Assembly: GCA_029552945.1 (NCBI GenBank)
Contig: JAKPDD010000046.1
Location: forward strand, 72,366-136,365
Length of the DNA: 64,000 bases
Source: Spirochaetota bacterium
Lineage (GTDB): Bacteria > Spirochaetota > GWB1-36-13 > JAKPDD01
Direction: 5' to 3'
Made by a program: the position numbers and the translations under genes. Shown piece after piece: positions 35,505-45,394 of the stretch. The notes under the pieces were generated by a model. That model was given only the letters and a program-made list of their open reading frames with translations. It searched no databases and was not told the DNA's origin. Positions within the stretch are counted from its first letter, which is position 1; every line of letters starts with the position of its first letter.

Positions 35505-36868
35505 AATCAAGAAATACATTTCCTGAAAGAGATCCTAAAGATAGAGTAAAGGACTTTGCATCTGTTATAAATGAGTTTAGTTTTGAACTTGCAAAAGCTG
35601 AAGCTGATAGGTGTTTGCAGTGTCCTACTAAACCATGTGTAAGTGGCTGTCCTGTTAACATAAATATTCCAAAGTTTATTAAGTTTCTTAGGGATGGTGA
35701 TATAAAATCAAGTTACCTTACTATAAGAGAAGATAATTTTTTACCATCTGTATGTGGTAGAGTATGTCCTCAGGAAAGACAGTGTGAAGCTAAGTGTGTA
35801 CTTGGGAAAAACTCTATTGCTATTGGTAAGCTAGAGATGTTTGTTGGTGATAATGCTTTAAAAAATGGATGGCATGAAGAGATAAATGAAATAAAAATTA
35901 ATAATAAAAATAATTTAAAAGTTGCTGTAATAGGTTCAGGACCTGCCTCTTTAGCTTGTGCAGGTGAGGTTGCAAGGGCTGGAATAGAGGTTGATGTTTT
36001 TGAGGCTCTTCATAGATTTGGTGGTGTACTTGTTTATGGTATACCAGCTTTTAGGCTCCCTAAAGATGTTATAGAAAAAGAGATAAAAGCTTTAGAAAAG
36101 ATGGATGTTAAGTTCCATAAAAATATTCTTATTGGAAGAACAATAAGTTTTGATTATTTGATTGAAAATTATAATGCTATTTTTATAGGGTCAGGTGCTG
36201 GTTTCCCAAAGTTCTTAAATATTCCGGGAGAAAGTTATAAAGGAGTCTTTTCAGCTAATGAGTTTTTAACTAGAGTAAATCTTATGAATGCTTATGATGA
36301 GTCATATGATACCCCTATAGTAAAGGGCAAAAAAGCTATAATTATTGGTGGTGGCAATACTGCGGTTGATGCTGCAAGGACATGTTTAAGACTTGGATAT
36401 AAAGATGTGTTTATAGTTTACAGGAGAGAGGAAAAAGACTTGCCTGCAAGAGAGGAGGAGATAAAACACGCAAAAGAAGAGGGTGTTCAATTCAGTTTTT
36501 TACTTGATCCAGCAGTAATAATTGGTAATAATGATGGATGGGTAACTGGAATTGAGTTTAATATAATGAAAATTAACGGAAAAAATGATAATGGTAAGTC
36601 AATTATAGAAAAAACAGGAAAAACAACTTTTATTGATGCTGATACTGTTATAATAGCTATCGGAACAACATCGAATCCTGTTTTAAGAAGTGTTAATGGT
36701 CTTGAGTTTAATGAAAGAGGATATATAAGAGTTGATAAAAATTATCAGACATCTATAAAAAATGTTTTTGCAGGTGGTGATATAGTGACTGGTTCTGCAA
36801 CTGTTATAGAAGCATTAGGTGCTGGAAAAATTGCAGGAAAAAATATAGTTAAATTACTTAGTTTATAA
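35501..36868 (+). CDS. nfnB: NADH-dependent ferredoxin:NADP oxidoreductase subunit B (NfnB/SudA-like, GltD family)
   Basis: 455 residues. The N terminus has two cysteine sets for [4Fe-4S] clusters: Cys38, 41, 46, 50 (RCLQCPTKPCVSGC) and Cys85, 89, 95, 99 (CGRVCPQERQCEAKC). Then an FAD site (VAVIGSGPASLACAGEVARAG region) and an NADP site (AIIIGGGNTAVDAARTCLRLG region) follow. It resembles the small subunit of glutamate synthase, but pairing with nfnA directly upstream makes it the large Nfn subunit. No gltB is present. It ends 1 base before the convergent slt gene. Confidence 0.88.
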   Translation: MKSRNTFPERDPKDRVKDFASVINEFSFELAKAEADRCLQCPTKPCVSGCPVNINIPKFIKFLRDGDIKSSYLTIREDNFLPSVCGRVCPQERQCEAKCVLGKNSIAIGKLEMFVGDNALKNGWHEEINEIKINNKNNLKVAVIGSGPASLACAGEVARAGIEVDVFEALHRFGGVLVYGIPAFRLPKDVIEKEIKALEKMDVKFHKNILIGRTISFDYLIENYNAIFIGSGAGFPKFLNIPGESYKGVFSANEFLTRVNLMNAYDESYDTPIVKGKKAIIIGGGNTAVDAARTCLRLGYKDVFIVYRREEKDLPAREEEIKHAKEEGVQFSFLLDPAVIIGNNDGWVTGIEFNIMKINGKNDNGKSIIEKTGKTTFIDADTVIIAIGTTSNPVLRSVNGLEFNERGYIRVDKNYQTSIKNVFAGGDIVTGSATVIEALGAGKIAGKNIVKLLSL

Positions 36869-36869
36869 T

Positions 36870-38873
36870 CTACTCTTCTATTCTATAAAGTGTTTTGTAA
36901 ACCTCTTTATAAAATAGAACTCTTTTTACATATTCTCTTGTTTCGGTTATAGGTATTGTATCTATAAAATGAATGTTATTTAAAACAGATGAAGAAACAT
37001 TAATAAAATGTTTTTTTATCCTTATAGGTCCCGCATTGTATGATGCAATAGCAAGTATTTCTTTATAGTCATTGTAATCTTTATATGTATTAAAAAGATC
37101 ATGTAGATAAAAAATACCCACCATTATATTAGTGTTTGGATCAAAAATATCAGTATTTTCTATTATTTTTTCTTTATATAGTTTTGTTATTATTGGTTTT
37201 GCAGTTGAGTCCATAAGTTGAGTAAGCCCCTTTGCCCCAGCTATTGAGACTGCTTTCTCATCAAAGACTGATTCCTGTCTTATAAGACCTGTGATAAGAT
37301 ATACATCAATATTATATCTTTTGCTTGCCTTAATTATAATTTCTTTATATTCATCAGGTAGAGGAACAAGATATTTTACAATATCTATATATGGTATTTT
37401 ATATTCTGTAAGATAATCATATATTTTATTAAGAAAATATAAAGCAAGTCTATACCTTTTTAAATTGAAAAGGTAGGAAAATAAGAAAAAGTTTATTTTA
37501 TTCTCATCCTCTATTTTTGTTTTAAGCATATTGATTGCTCTATTGTATTCTCCTATTTTTATAAAGAATTTTATATATTCTTCATTTGTCAGTTTTATAT
37601 TAGTCATTAGTTTTATTTTTTCTTTTATATTGCTTTTTGATTTTTCATATATTTCTTTTTGTCTTTTAATAACATCTTTTTTATCTTCATCGCTTAATTT
37701 TATGAATGACTGATAACCATAAAAAATAAAAGTATTTATTGCACACTCTTTGAGTATTTCTATAGCATCATTTTTTTTATTATTTATATTTGTGTAACCA
37801 GCGTAGTATAAAATCATTGTTTTAAAATATTGGTTTGAAATCTGGTCTTTTAAATTAATTGCATACTCATAAAGTTTTTCGTATTCTTTTTTTTCAAGAA
37901 GTATTAGTATTAATTCTCTTATGTATTTAATCTTTTTTGTTTTAACTATAATATCATAAAGCATCTCATAATTTTTTGTTTTTATATACCAGGTTGCAAG
38001 AATATCATATGATAGTTCCAGGTTATTTAGTGCTACATTAATATCATTTTCATCTGGTTTTTCCAGTGCTATTTTTGATAGTGAATAATAAATACTATCT
38101 TTATTAAGATAATTTAACGCTTCCTTATATTTTTTATTCTGAAAGTATAATTCCCCAAGTTCATTTTGAAGTTTAATATAAATTGCAACTTTTAATGCTA
38201 TTTCTATATTATTATTTTTAATAAAATCAAATATTTTTAGATATGTTGAAGCTGGTATTAATCTTATGTTTTCATAAAGAGAGTTTATTGCAAGTGAATC
38301 TTTTTGTTCTACTGCCTTTATAAGATAATTTTTATCTTTTGTTATTTCAAATCTATAAAAATAAAATCTCCCTTTATTTATTGATATATCTTCTCTATCA
38401 AGTCCTGCAACTATTTTTTCATAAAGGTCTATAAGATTATCTTTTTGTAATAATTCTTCGTCTTTTTCTATATTTTTAAACTCTTCTAAAGCTTTTTCAA
38501 ACTGTTTTAATTCTACCAGAGAATTTATTTTAAAGAAAGTTAAATATTTTCCCAATACAGGATCATCTAAATCAAAATTATTTTTTACAATTTTTTCATG
38601 CTCTTTAAGATGATAGAGAGCTCTTATATATATGTACTTTTGAAAATTATCATTAGGTATTGGTAAAATTACTATTTTAGAATATTCACCATTAAGGTAG
38701 AGTTTTTCTAATAATGAGAGTTCAATCTCTTCTTTATTTAATTCAAATCCAATCTCTATGAAATTATTAGCTAGTGTTAATCTTGTACAACTATTGGCTA
38801 AAATTAAAAAAATAAAAAGGATTTTTACTGTTCTTTTTCTTTTGCTATAAAGAACTTTGCTACTATAAAGCAC
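36870..38873 (-). CDS. soluble lytic murein transglycosylase (Slt-like) with TPR-rich N terminus
   Basis: 667 residues. A hydrophobic N-terminal segment ending in LANSC (spirochaete-like loose lipobox, Cys29) may make it a lipoprotein; otherwise a normal signal peptide. A long helical superhelix (about 40-500) precedes the lysozyme-like SLT domain (about 515-667): GLIRQESVF with catalytic Glu534, AKGLTQLMDSTA, SYNAGP. It cuts the glycan strand of peptidoglycan, leaving 1,6-anhydro ends. The ATG lies 49 bases inside the rlpA coding region, so they are coupled. Confidence 0.85.
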   Translation of the reverse strand: MLYSSKVLYSKRKRTVKILFIFLILANSCTRLTLANNFIEIGFELNKEEIELSLLEKLYLNGEYSKIVILPIPNDNFQKYIYIRALYHLKEHEKIVKNNFDLDDPVLGKYLTFFKINSLVELKQFEKALEEFKNIEKDEELLQKDNLIDLYEKIVAGLDREDISINKGRFYFYRFEITKDKNYLIKAVEQKDSLAINSLYENIRLIPASTYLKIFDFIKNNNIEIALKVAIYIKLQNELGELYFQNKKYKEALNYLNKDSIYYSLSKIALEKPDENDINVALNNLELSYDILATWYIKTKNYEMLYDIIVKTKKIKYIRELILILLEKKEYEKLYEYAINLKDQISNQYFKTMILYYAGYTNINNKKNDAIEILKECAINTFIFYGYQSFIKLSDEDKKDVIKRQKEIYEKSKSNIKEKIKLMTNIKLTNEEYIKFFIKIGEYNRAINMLKTKIEDENKINFFLFSYLFNLKRYRLALYFLNKIYDYLTEYKIPYIDIVKYLVPLPDEYKEIIIKASKRYNIDVYLITGLIRQESVFDEKAVSIAGAKGLTQLMDSTAKPIITKLYKEKIIENTDIFDPNTNIMVGIFYLHDLFNTYKDYNDYKEILAIASYNAGPIRIKKHFINVSSSVLNNIHFIDTIPITETREYVKRVLFYKEVYKTLYRIEE

Positions 38874-39796
38874 TCAATACCCTTTTTATTTATTTCTTCC
38901 ATTCTTTTTAATGCAGTGTTAAGATCTGTGTATACTTTATTTTCTCTTACTTTATGCAAAATAAGATTTTCTCTTTTTACTTCAGTTATGTATGTTTCTA
39001 TTCCAATTGATTCTAATTTTTTCTTAAAGTCTTGTGCTTTTTCTTCTGTTGTAAAAGCTCCTAGTTGTATAACAAATATTTTATATATTTTTTGTTCAAA
39101 TGTTTTTTTATTTTCATCTGCTATTTTATCTTTGTCTATTTTTATATTTTTTTCTAATTTTTCTTTAGGTTCGACCTCTTTTTTAGGCTCTATATTATCT
39201 TTTTTTTGTTCATCCTGAGGAGATTTAATCTCTTTTTTAAGGTTTGATATTATATCATCAATTTTTGTATCTATTTCATCTTCTTCATTTTCATCTTTAT
39301 TTTCAATAGGTACTATCTGTTCTTTATTACTTTTTTTCCATTCTTCAGTTTCTTTTTTTGTATCTTTTTTGTTATTACTATCTTTAGTATCAGGATTTAT
39401 TAACTCATCCTGGAAGTCAAAGTCTCTTTTTCCTTCCCCCGGCAATGATACTATTTCAACTTTTACATCAGTGATGCCTTCTTTTAAAAATCCTAATTCA
39501 AATGCTGCTTTTTGAGATAAGTCAAGTACTCTTCCTGCGACAAAAGGGCCTCTGTCATTTACTTTTACTATTACACTTTTGCCATTGTTAAGATTTGTTA
39601 CTTTAAGAATTGTTCCAAAAGGAAGATCTTTATGTGCTGCTGTGAGTTTATTTATATCATATATTTCACCACTTGCTGTCTTTCGCCCATGAAAATTACT
39701 ACCATACCAACTTGCTTTACCATAAAATACTTTTTTATCTTGCCCTAAGATTATTGTTGCAATTAAAAATAGTATTACTATTATTGTTTTTTTCAT
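38825..39796 (-). CDS. rlpA: RlpA-family septal/lytic transglycosylase with SPOR domain
   Basis: 323 residues: signal peptide (about 1-18), double-psi beta-barrel (GKASWYGSNFHGRKTASGE, VKVNDRGPFVAGRVLDLS, with the conserved Asp in NDRG), a charged, low-complexity Lys/Glu linker of about 110 residues, and a C-terminal SPOR domain (about 245-320, KIFVIQLGAFTTEEKAQDFK) that binds denuded glycan at the septum. RlpA acts in daughter-cell separation. It is directly followed by slt, a sensible pair of murein enzymes. Its start overlaps the hisC stop by 4 bases. Confidence 0.92.
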   Translation of the reverse strand: MKKTIIVILFLIATIILGQDKKVFYGKASWYGSNFHGRKTASGEIYDINKLTAAHKDLPFGTILKVTNLNNGKSVIVKVNDRGPFVAGRVLDLSQKAAFELGFLKEGITDVKVEIVSLPGEGKRDFDFQDELINPDTKDSNNKKDTKKETEEWKKSNKEQIVPIENKDENEEDEIDTKIDDIISNLKKEIKSPQDEQKKDNIEPKKEVEPKEKLEKNIKIDKDKIADENKKTFEQKIYKIFVIQLGAFTTEEKAQDFKKKLESIGIETYITEVKRENLILHKVRENKVYTDLNTALKRMEEINKKGIECFIVAKFFIAKEKEQ

Positions 39797-40848
39797 GTTA
39801 GTACCTCCGTAAGGGCTTTTATCATTTTTAGATTTTCCCTTTTTGTCCCTATCGTTATACGGTAATAATCGGATGATAAACCAAAAGAATAAGCATTTCT
39901 TATAAGTATTCCTCTTTTCTCAAGTTCTTTATCAAGATTTTCCTTTGCTTGTATAAGTATGAAGTTTGCATCAGACTTAAAAGTCTTAATATTTATATCT
40001 TTAAGTTTTTCAAATAGATTTTCTCTCTCTTTTTTAACAAAATTTGTAAGTTTTTTTATAAAATTCTTTTCTTCTAAAAGATTATAAGCTATATATTGAG
40101 CAAGAATATTGGTATTAAAAGGCGGCCTTACTTTGTTTAACTGGGCTATATTTTCACTATTTGATATACCATAGCCTATTCTTAGTCCTGCAAGTCCAAG
40201 TTTTGAAAATGTCCTTATTATAATTAAGTTTTCAAACTCTTCAATAAGTTTTCTGTATATTGAAGGATCGTAATTTTCAGAATATTCTATATATGCTTCA
40301 TCTAAGAGTACTTTTGTTTCTTTTGGTAGTTTTTTTAAAAATTGTAATATATCTTGATATTTATATGATTTACCAGTTGGATTGTTTGGGTTTGCAATAA
40401 ATATTGTTGTTTTATTATCCGCTTTTTCAAGTATGTCATTAAGGTCTATGTCAAGTCCATCAGTAAGATTGGTTTTAATTATTGTTGTATTTCCATTAAG
40501 TTTTGAATATATCTCATATAGAGAAAATGTTACCTGTGGGATTATAATTTTTTCATAACTTTCAACAAAACTTTCAATAAAAATTTTTATAATTTCTCCA
40601 GATCCATTGCCTAAAATTATGTTTTCTGGGATAATTTTTAATTCTTCTGCTATTTTTTCTCTTAAAAAAAGACCGGTGGGTTCATGGTATCTATTAAGAT
40701 TTTTAAGAGATTTAAGAGATTTTTTTATTATTTTTTTTGGTATATTAAAAGCTGATTCGTTTGAGTTCAATTTGATTGTTCTTTTGTTTATAATTGGTTT
40801 ACCGCCAACATATATTGGTATTGATTCTAATATTTTTCTTGGTTTCAA
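39793..40848 (-). CDS. hisC: histidinol-phosphate aminotransferase
   Basis: 351 residues of the PLP fold-type I class II aminotransferases: LNSNESAFNIP, NPNNPTGK, DEAYIEYS and TFSKLGLAGLRIGYG with the PLP-binding lysine (about 215). This is the HisC pattern; it converts imidazole acetol phosphate to histidinol phosphate. It is far from hisE/hisG and cotranscribed with rlpA and slt, an unexpected set, probably just an operon of convenience. An aromatic aminotransferase role is a lesser alternative. Confidence 0.88.
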   Translation of the reverse strand: MKPRKILESIPIYVGGKPIINKRTIKLNSNESAFNIPKKIIKKSLKSLKNLNRYHEPTGLFLREKIAEELKIIPENIILGNGSGEIIKIFIESFVESYEKIIIPQVTFSLYEIYSKLNGNTTIIKTNLTDGLDIDLNDILEKADNKTTIFIANPNNPTGKSYKYQDILQFLKKLPKETKVLLDEAYIEYSENYDPSIYRKLIEEFENLIIIRTFSKLGLAGLRIGYGISNSENIAQLNKVRPPFNTNILAQYIAYNLLEEKNFIKKLTNFVKKERENLFEKLKDINIKTFKSDANFILIQAKENLDKELEKRGILIRNAYSFGLSSDYYRITIGTKRENLKMIKALTEVLT

Positions 40849-40938
40849 TTTTTTATCCTTAAGACTTTTTATTAAAATTTTTTAAGATTAAAAATTTATA
40901 TCATACTTTTCTAAAATTGATTAACAAAAAACAAGTTT

Positions 40939-41751
40939 TTAAACTTTTTGATATATTGAATATTTAGTTAACTTAAATGGATGTTTTACACCTATAAGGC
41001 TTTCACCCAAACCTATAATTAAATATCCCCCCTCTTTTATATGGTTATACATATTATTCAATAGCAATTCTTTTTCTGGATTTGCAAAATATATCATTAC
41101 ATTTCTCAAAAAAACTATGTCAAATTGTCTTTTAAAAGGATAAGGGTTTGACTTTAAATTAAATTTTCTAAATGCAATAAGGTCTTTTACACTCTTTTTC
41201 ACAAGATACATATCATTATTAATATTATAGTCAAAATATTTTGCTATAAGATTAGGCGGTACATATTTTCTTATTTTTTCCCCTTCATATAATCCACTAT
41301 AGGCTCTTACCAGTACTTTTGTTGAGATATCTGTTGCCAGTATTTTAAAATCATAATTATAAATATTCATAGCCTCATGTGATGTAATAGCTATTGTGTA
41401 TGGTTCCTCTCCACTTGAGCATGCAGCACTCCATATCCTTATCTCTTTTTCTCTTTTTCCTTTATTTTGTAGATACCATTTTAAAAACTTGAAATGTATT
41501 GGTTCACGAAAAAAATAGGTAAAATTTGTAGTAAGTCTATTTATTATATCCTGTGTTATGGAGTCTTCTGGAAATTTATAAATATGTTCTACAAGTTCTG
41601 TAAATGAATTAAAAAAAGATCCAATTAGTGAAGATAAACGTGATTCTACAAGATATTTTTTATTATCTTTTATATTTAAACCTACTTTTTTGTAAACAAA
41701 ATCACTTATTTTTTTAAAGTCTTTATCATTTAATTCAGATTTTATTAACAT
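40939..41751 (-). CDS. cheR: chemotaxis protein methyltransferase CheR
   Basis: 270 residues: the small helical CheR N domain (about 1-80) and the SAM-binding methyltransferase domain, with IRIWSAACSSGEEPYTIAI, ILATDISTKVLVRA, FDIVFLRNVMIYF and GGYLIIGLGESL. It methylates glutamates of chemoreceptors to adapt the response. No other chemotaxis gene is next to it. AAGGACAAA precedes the ATG. Confidence 0.95.
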   Translation of the reverse strand: MLIKSELNDKDFKKISDFVYKKVGLNIKDNKKYLVESRLSSLIGSFFNSFTELVEHIYKFPEDSITQDIINRLTTNFTYFFREPIHFKFLKWYLQNKGKREKEIRIWSAACSSGEEPYTIAITSHEAMNIYNYDFKILATDISTKVLVRAYSGLYEGEKIRKYVPPNLIAKYFDYNINNDMYLVKKSVKDLIAFRKFNLKSNPYPFKRQFDIVFLRNVMIYFANPEKELLLNNMYNHIKEGGYLIIGLGESLIGVKHPFKLTKYSIYQKV

Positions 41752-41890
41752 TTTGTCCTTATATTAAGTTTTTTAGCTTTTTAAATTTAAAATAAGCATC
41801 TGTCATTTTATTTAATATTTCTAAAAATATATAAAATACTTGCTTAACCTGCGTGTTGATTTTTACTGTAAATTTTTTTAATTGATTGAA

Positions 41891-43882
41891 TTAAATTATA
41901 TTAATATCAAGTACTGTGGCATCAATACTTGTTTTATTATTATATGTGTTAAGACTCAGTGTATAAAATATGTCTATTATATTTCCTTTTATATTATCAT
42001 ATTCATAAGCTTTATTCCACCACAAAAAGTTTATTTTAGGATTTTCTTTTACTTTAAATTTTAAGTGTGATAAGTCCTGCCCAATTTTTGTTATTTCTAT
42101 TGGATGAACTGCAGGTGATTTAAAAACAGGTTCTTCATATTCGGGCCCAAAAGGTTCAAGCCTGTATATATATTCGATTATTTTTGTATTTATATCTTTT
42201 GGATTTATTGTCAGGTCATAATAATAGTAGTCTTCACTTTCAAAAAATTTTTCTAGGTTTTTATCTTTTTCCTTTATTATATTCATAAATTCTTCAAAGT
42301 AGTTTATTTTTATTGTCATTCCACATGCTTTATGATGCCCACCAAACCTTAAGAAAATATCTTGACAGTCATTAAATAATTTTATTAGATTTATGTTTAA
42401 CATTGTTCTACCTGAACCAACAACCTCTTCATTATTCTCGTCTATGAAAAATACAAATGATGTTTTCCCATATTTTTTAGATATCTTTGTTGCCATTATT
42501 CCAGTTATTCCTTTAATTATTTCATTAGAAGAATATGTTATTATGTTATTAGTAATACTTTTTTCTAGTTGACTTATTGCTTTTTTATATGCTGTTTCTT
42601 CTATCTCTTTTCTCTTTTTGTTTATTTCAGTTAATGTTTCATATATATTTTTTATATTTTCTCTGTTTTTTTCTATTATAAACTCTAATGATATGTTAGC
42701 ATTTCCTAATCTTCCACCAGAATTAAGTAACGGGCCCCATGTAAAGCTTATATCTTTTACATCTATAGTATCTTTCTTTATTGCAATTCTTATATTTTCT
42801 GGTTTTTCAGTATTTATTAAACTTATACCTTTTTTTATTAATGCTCTATTTTCCAGAGTATTAAATGGCATATAGTCACATATACTTCCAAGACATGCAT
42901 AGATTAACGCATTATTTATATTTTGATTTTTGCTTATTATTTTTTGGATTATGTATTTGTTAAAAAGTCCTGCTGCACTTTTAGTTTCAGCTTTTTTGGT
43001 ATAGTAAATATTATTGTCTCTTGCAAGTTCTCTTAGGGTTTTGTAGTTTATATCCTTTATTTCTTTATACAGTTCAAATATGTTTGGTTTATTTTCATGT
43101 TCAATGTTTATTATTGTTGGCTTCTTGTTTTTTATAAAATCTTCAATTTCTTCTTTATTTTTTAATCTTTTTTCTATAAAATTTTTTATAACTATTGATT
43201 CCTCTATATTTTTATTGTTTTTGATTAAAAAGTATTGATTGTAATAACTTGTTTGTGAAAACAGTAAAGCAAAAAATAATTTGTATGCTACACCTGCCCC
43301 AGAAAGTGAAGCAAGTTCTTTGTTATTGCCTATTTTAGGATTGACTATTGCATCAGCTTCAGGTAGTATATCTGGTGGTTCATGATGATCAGTTATAATT
43401 ATTTTTATTCCTAAGTTTTTTATTTTTTGGCAGAACTCACTCTCTTTTATCCCAACATCTACTGTTATTATAAGGTCTGGATTATATTTAATTATATTGT
43501 TATAAATTCTGTCTGAGATACCATATGATTCATTTTCAAGCGGTAGGTCATAGTTTATTTCAAAGCCAAGGTATTCAAACATTAATTTAAATATTGCTAT
43601 ACCTGTGATACCATCAACGTCTTTATCGCCTATTATAAATACTTTTGGTTTTTCTTTTTTATGTATTATTTTGTTTATTATACTGATTGCTTTATCGATA
43701 TATTGTATTTTAAAGGGTGATACTATACTATCATTATTTTCCAGAAAATTGTGTGCTTTTTCAACAGTATCAATAGACCTGTTGCATAATATTGTTGCTA
43801 TTTCTTCTGAAATATTTAATTTTTCTGCAATATATTTTGATTTTTTTTTGTCAATTTCTCTTTCTTTCCAATTTTTTTTCAT
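41891..43882 (-). CDS. recJ: single-stranded-DNA-specific exonuclease RecJ
   Basis: 663 residues, about 80 to 100 more than typical RecJ. DHH family: the first motif is FIIGDKDVDGITG (usually DYDVDGxTA), then VDVGI and ITDHHEPP (metal site), and a C-terminal DHHA1-like RNA-binding-fold domain with GGHHKACGMTI. It degrades ssDNA 5'-3' in repair and recombination. The tyrosine-to-lysine change in DYD and internal insertions make it a divergent member, and a different DHH/RecJ-like phosphodiesterase is the alternative. A 139-base gap without a gene lies between it and cheR. Confidence 0.85.
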   Translation of the reverse strand: MKKNWKEREIDKKKSKYIAEKLNISEEIATILCNRSIDTVEKAHNFLENNDSIVSPFKIQYIDKAISIINKIIHKKEKPKVFIIGDKDVDGITGIAIFKLMFEYLGFEINYDLPLENESYGISDRIYNNIIKYNPDLIITVDVGIKESEFCQKIKNLGIKIIITDHHEPPDILPEADAIVNPKIGNNKELASLSGAGVAYKLFFALLFSQTSYYNQYFLIKNNKNIEESIVIKNFIEKRLKNKEEIEDFIKNKKPTIINIEHENKPNIFELYKEIKDINYKTLRELARDNNIYYTKKAETKSAAGLFNKYIIQKIISKNQNINNALIYACLGSICDYMPFNTLENRALIKKGISLINTEKPENIRIAIKKDTIDVKDISFTWGPLLNSGGRLGNANISLEFIIEKNRENIKNIYETLTEINKKRKEIEETAYKKAISQLEKSITNNIITYSSNEIIKGITGIMATKISKKYGKTSFVFFIDENNEEVVGSGRTMLNINLIKLFNDCQDIFLRFGGHHKACGMTIKINYFEEFMNIIKEKDKNLEKFFESEDYYYYDLTINPKDINTKIIEYIYRLEPFGPEYEEPVFKSPAVHPIEITKIGQDLSHLKFKVKENPKINFLWWNKAYEYDNIKGNIIDIFYTLSLNTYNNKTSIDATVLDINII

Positions 43883-43971
43883 ATTTAAAATTTAAAGATA
43901 AAATTTAGAAAAATATATATTCTCTAAGTTAAATTTTAATTAGTTATTATTTTTATCTATTAGGGTATAGT

Positions 43972-44472
43972 ATGATTTTAGAAATAGTAAAATATCCTGC
44001 TAAAAGTTTGAGAGAAAAGTCTTCTCCTGTAAACAATATAGATGATATAAAAGAACTTGCAAGTAATATGTATGAAACAATGCTAAAAAAAGATGGGGTT
44101 GGACTTGCTGCACCCCAGGTTGGGCAAAATATACGTCTTATAGTGATAAACAAAGAGTATTCAGAAGATTGGGCTTTAGTTAATCCAGAGATAAGTTTTA
44201 TAGATGATGAACAGGATGTACTTCAGGAGGGTTGTTTGTCTGTGCCCGGTGTGTATGGAAGAGTAAAAAGATATAAAAGGGTTTTTTTGAAAGCTTTAAC
44301 TATTGATAATAAGGTTATTGAAAAAAGTGTTGAAGGATTTTTTGCACGAATACTTCAACATGAGATAGACCATTTAAACGGCATACTTTTTATAGATAAA
44401 GTCTTGCCCATTGACAAAAAAAAGGTTAATGAAGGTTTAAAAGAACTTAAGGAAATAAAAGTAGATGTTTAG
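43972..44472 (+). CDS. def: peptide deformylase
   Basis: 166 residues with all three motifs: GVGLAAPQVGQ (42-52), EGCLSVPG (Cys metal ligand) and QHEIDHLNG (two His ligands). It removes the N-formyl group from new proteins and belongs with fmt, which it overlaps by 8 bases; together they make and remove the initiator formyl group. AGGG lies 6 bases upstream of its ATG. Confidence 0.97.
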   Translation: MILEIVKYPAKSLREKSSPVNNIDDIKELASNMYETMLKKDGVGLAAPQVGQNIRLIVINKEYSEDWALVNPEISFIDDEQDVLQEGCLSVPGVYGRVKRYKRVFLKALTIDNKVIEKSVEGFFARILQHEIDHLNGILFIDKVLPIDKKKVNEGLKELKEIKVDV

Positions 44473-45394
44473 TTCTATCTTTTTTGGAAATTCTGATTTT
44501 TGTTTACCTTCACTTAATGTCTTATATCAAAAAACTAATCTTAAACTTATACTTACTGGTGAGGATAAACCAATAGGTAGGGGAATGAAGAGTTTAAAAG
44601 TTCCTGAACCTAAAAAATTTGCGTTGGCTCATAATATAGATTTTATACAGGGGTATGAATTTGATGATAATGTTTTGGATAGAATAAATAGTATTAAACC
44701 TGATATAATGATAGTTATCTCTTATGGTAAAATTATACCAAAGAATGTTTACGAGATACCAAGAATAGGTACTTTCAATATACACGCATCAATACTTCCT
44801 AAATATAGAGGTGCATCACCAATTCATGAAGCACTTATAAATGGTGATAAAAAGACAGGGGTAACAATCCAGAGAATAAATGATAAAATTGATAATGGAA
44901 ATATTGTATATTTAAAAGAGATAGATATATTGTCAGAGGATAATTATCTTACATTAAGAGATAAGTTAGCAGCACTTTCTGCAGACGCATTATCTGAGTT
45001 TTTAGATATTGCAGAGAATGGTAGTATTATAGAAAAAACTCAGGAAGGACCTGTAAGTTATTGTAGAAAAATAAAAAAAGAGGATGCTCTTATTTACTGG
45101 GATAGGGATACAACAGATATTATATTAAATAAATATCGTGCTTTTATTCTCTGGCCAAATATATATACCTTTTATAAAGGTAAAAAAATTATATTAACAG
45201 AAATAGGTAGATATAATAAGAAATTAAGTCTGGATATACCTGGATCTATAAGTATTGAGAATAAAAAAATGATTGTTAAGACAATAGATGGTGCCATATC
45301 TATTGAGAAGATAAAACCTGAAAATAGTAGAGAGATGAGTTCAGGTGAGTTTATAAATGGGTATAAGATTAAAAATGGAGAGGTTCTAGGATGA
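44465..45394 (+). CDS. fmt: methionyl-tRNA formyltransferase
   Basis: 309 residues. The formyltransferase fold shows FFGNSDFCLPSL, NIHASILPKYRGASPIHEAL (catalytic Asn-His) and TGVTIQRINDKIDNGNIVY (Asp), followed by the C-terminal tRNA-binding domain (about 210-309). It formylates Met-tRNA with 10-formyl-THF. Overlaps def upstream and the PASTA gene by 4 bases downstream. Confidence 0.97.
   Translation: MFSSIFFGNSDFCLPSLNVLYQKTNLKLILTGEDKPIGRGMKSLKVPEPKKFALAHNIDFIQGYEFDDNVLDRINSIKPDIMIVISYGKIIPKNVYEIPRIGTFNIHASILPKYRGASPIHEALINGDKKTGVTIQRINDKIDNGNIVYLKEIDILSEDNYLTLRDKLAALSADALSEFLDIAENGSIIEKTQEGPVSYCRKIKKEDALIYWDRDTTDIILNKYRAFILWPNIYTFYKGKKIILTEIGRYNKKLSLDIPGSISIENKKMIVKTIDGAISIEKIKPENSREMSSGEFINGYKIKNGEVLG

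Noticed and set aside
35501-36868. Glutamate synthase small subunit (GltD)
   Set aside because: The pairing with an NfnA/SudB-type gene and the absence of gltB favour the Nfn transhydrogenase subunit.
41752-41890. Sigma-54 or sigma-28 promoter in front of cheR
   Set aside because: A GC element near TTGCTTAACC was inspected but does not match either -24/-12 or -35/-10 flagellar consensus.
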